Below the pieces are notes generated by a model that was not told the DNA's origin, did no database searches, and worked only from the letters and a program-made list of their open reading frames with translations. A stretch of DNA of 60,001 nt from JBBROS01 sp038229135. Its GTDB lineage: Bacteria > Pseudomonadota > Alphaproteobacteria > Acetobacterales > Acetobacteraceae. The first letter of the stretch is position 1. The number at the start of each line of letters is the position of its first letter. Positions 59,082-60,001 of the stretch are shown piece after piece. The translations under genes and the position numbers were made by a program. The stretch lies in NCBI GenBank assembly GCA_038229135.1, contig JBBROS010000021.1, forward strand, positions 1 through 60,001, read 5' to 3'.

Positions 59082-60001
59082 GCGGCGCTTTGCTCCGTCT
59101 CCAGGGTTGCCGACAAAGAGTTGGGGTTGCCGGACACGATCCGCACCGTCTGGACTGTGCCGATGAGCGAATCTTGTCCGTCGCAGTGCACCGGCTGCAG
59201 CCAGGGCGACCGCCCGGAGAGCTGCCCGGCGTGCCGCCCAGGCCCGGTGAACAGCACGGGGACGGCGAGGCCCTGCGTCCCGAGGTTGAATGCCGCCTGC
59301 TGGTCCCGCAGCAGCATCTGCAGCGCCTGCAGCCGCGCGTCCTTCACCGCCTCGGGCACCGCCCAGGGCGCACCGGCCGCGGGGGTGCCGGGACGCGCCG
59401 AATACTTGAAGCTGTAGGCCTGCGCGAACCGCACCCGGCGCACGAGCTCGAGCGTGGCCTCGAACTCCGCATCCGTCTCGCCCGGGTGGCCCACGATGAA
59501 GTCGCTGCTGAGCGCCATGTCCGGTCGCCCTGCGCGGAGCCGGTCCACCAGGCGGAGGTAATCGGCGGCCGTATGCTTGCGGTTCATGGCCGCCAGCACG
59601 CGGTCCGAGCCGGACTGCACGGGCAGGTGCAGGAACGGCATGAGCTGCGGCACCTCGGCATGGGCGGCCATCAGCGTGTCGTCCATGTCGCGCGGGTGGC
59701 TCGTGGTGTAGCGCAGCCGGAGCAGCCCCGGGATATGCGCCAGCGCCCGGATGAGCGCCGCGAGGCCCCAGGCCCCGTCCGGCCCCTCACCATGATAGGC
59801 GTTCACGTTCTGCCCGAGCAGGGTGACCTCGCGCGCCCCCTGCGCCACCAGCCGCCGGGCCTCGGCCAGCACGGAGGCCGCCGGCCGGCTCGCCTCGGCA
59901 CCCCGCGTGTAGGGCACCACGCAGAAGCTGCAGAACTTGTCGCACCCCTCCTGCACCGTCAGAAACGCTGTGATCCCCTGGGGGGAAGCGGCGTCGGGCA
60001 G
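59078..60001 (-). CDS. miaB: tRNA-2-methylthio-N6-dimethylallyladenosine synthase MiaB (5' end outside window)
   Basis: The minus-strand frame is open from the window edge (base 60001) to the stop at 59078, so about 307 C-terminal codons are visible. The radical-SAM cluster motif CDKFCSFCVVPYTRG (CxxxCxxC) is present near the edge; QNVNAYHGEGPDG, RYTTSHPRDM, FLHLPVQSGSDRVLAAMNR and SDFIVGHPGETDAEFE follow, then the TRAM domain. It adds a methylthio group to A37 of tRNAs reading U-starting codons. The N-terminal UPF0004 domain lies outside the window. Confidence 0.95.
   Translation of the reverse strand: MPDAASPQGITAFLTVQEGCDKFCSFCVVPYTRGAEASRPAASVLAEARRLVAQGAREVTLLGQNVNAYHGEGPDGAWGLAALIRALAHIPGLLRLRYTTSHPRDMDDTLMAAHAEVPQLMPFLHLPVQSGSDRVLAAMNRKHTAADYLRLVDRLRAGRPDMALSSDFIVGHPGETDAEFEATLELVRRVRFAQAYSFKYSARPGTPAAGAPWAVPEAVKDARLQALQMLLRDQQAAFNLGTQGLAVPVLFTGPGRHAGQLSGRSPWLQPVHCDGQDSLIGTVQTVRIVSGNPNSLSATLETEQSAA

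Overview
This window reads as chromosomal DNA of a high-GC alphaproteobacterium. The best match from content is the Acetobacteraceae/Rhodospirillales (Roseomonas-like): Hint_2-domain and RTX-like surface proteins, many solute-binding-protein transporters, a HemE/HemH/HemJ haem branch, an intact minCDE operon, and the gene order ppsR-maf | hemE-hemH-hemJ-rho that flanks the replication origin in several alphaproteobacteria. The lineage is inferred from gene content and order only. There is one tRNA (Ala-GGC), no transposase and no CRISPR array.

Layout. 1-3.6 kb: end of a repeat-rich exported protein, a two-domain glycosyltransferase and a Hint-domain protein. 3.6-14.6 kb: RidA, a fold-III PLP enzyme, parts of a polyamine-type ABC importer (permease and binding protein) separated by an inverted MmgE/PrpD gene, a GntR regulator, an MFS transporter with a nine-residue repeat linker, an ABC-F protein, a creatininase-family hydrolase and a Uma2 nuclease. 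14.7-23.8 kb: a large Orn/Lys/Arg decarboxylase, an AMP-forming ligase, a cupin, an enolase-superfamily enzyme and two tandem paralogous peptide-type binding proteins. 23.9-27.9 kb: a methyltransferase/haem-oxygenase-like oxidase pair diverging from a secreted alpha/beta hydrolase across a 24-bp minisatellite. 27.9-31.85 kb: a lower-GC island with a type ISP-like DNA methyltransferase whose frame breaks at a T7 run. 31.9-33.8 kb: minCDE. 34-46 kb: M28 peptidase, a three-gene amino-acid importer, an M20 peptidase/ureohydrolase/SDR operon and a complete polyamine importer operon ending in a PuuB-like oxidase. 46-51.5 kb: glyoxalase-like protein, transglutaminase-like exported protein, tRNA-Ala, scoAB, maf, ppsR. 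51.5-60 kb: candidate oriC, hemE-hemH-HAD-hemJ-rho, then convergent miaB-phoH-ybeY-corC.

How it fits together. Arginine decarboxylation (14.75 kb), a ureohydrolase-like gene (38.9 kb), polyamine import (42-45.7 kb) and a putrescine-oxidase-like flavoprotein (40.8 kb) suggest strong polyamine traffic. The genes on both sides of 51.48-51.78 kb point away from it. Together with a perfect DnaA box, a near-match box and an AT-rich tract, this makes a good case for the chromosomal origin.

The most unusual structural signals are a family of about 87-bp imperfect palindromes (five copies plus a half copy), a shorter palindrome in three places, and in-phase minisatellites of 12-27 bp, three of which sit inside divergent promoter regions. 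Start codons were chosen by ribosome-binding site, overlap with the upstream gene and family length. GC statements are by eye, not computed.
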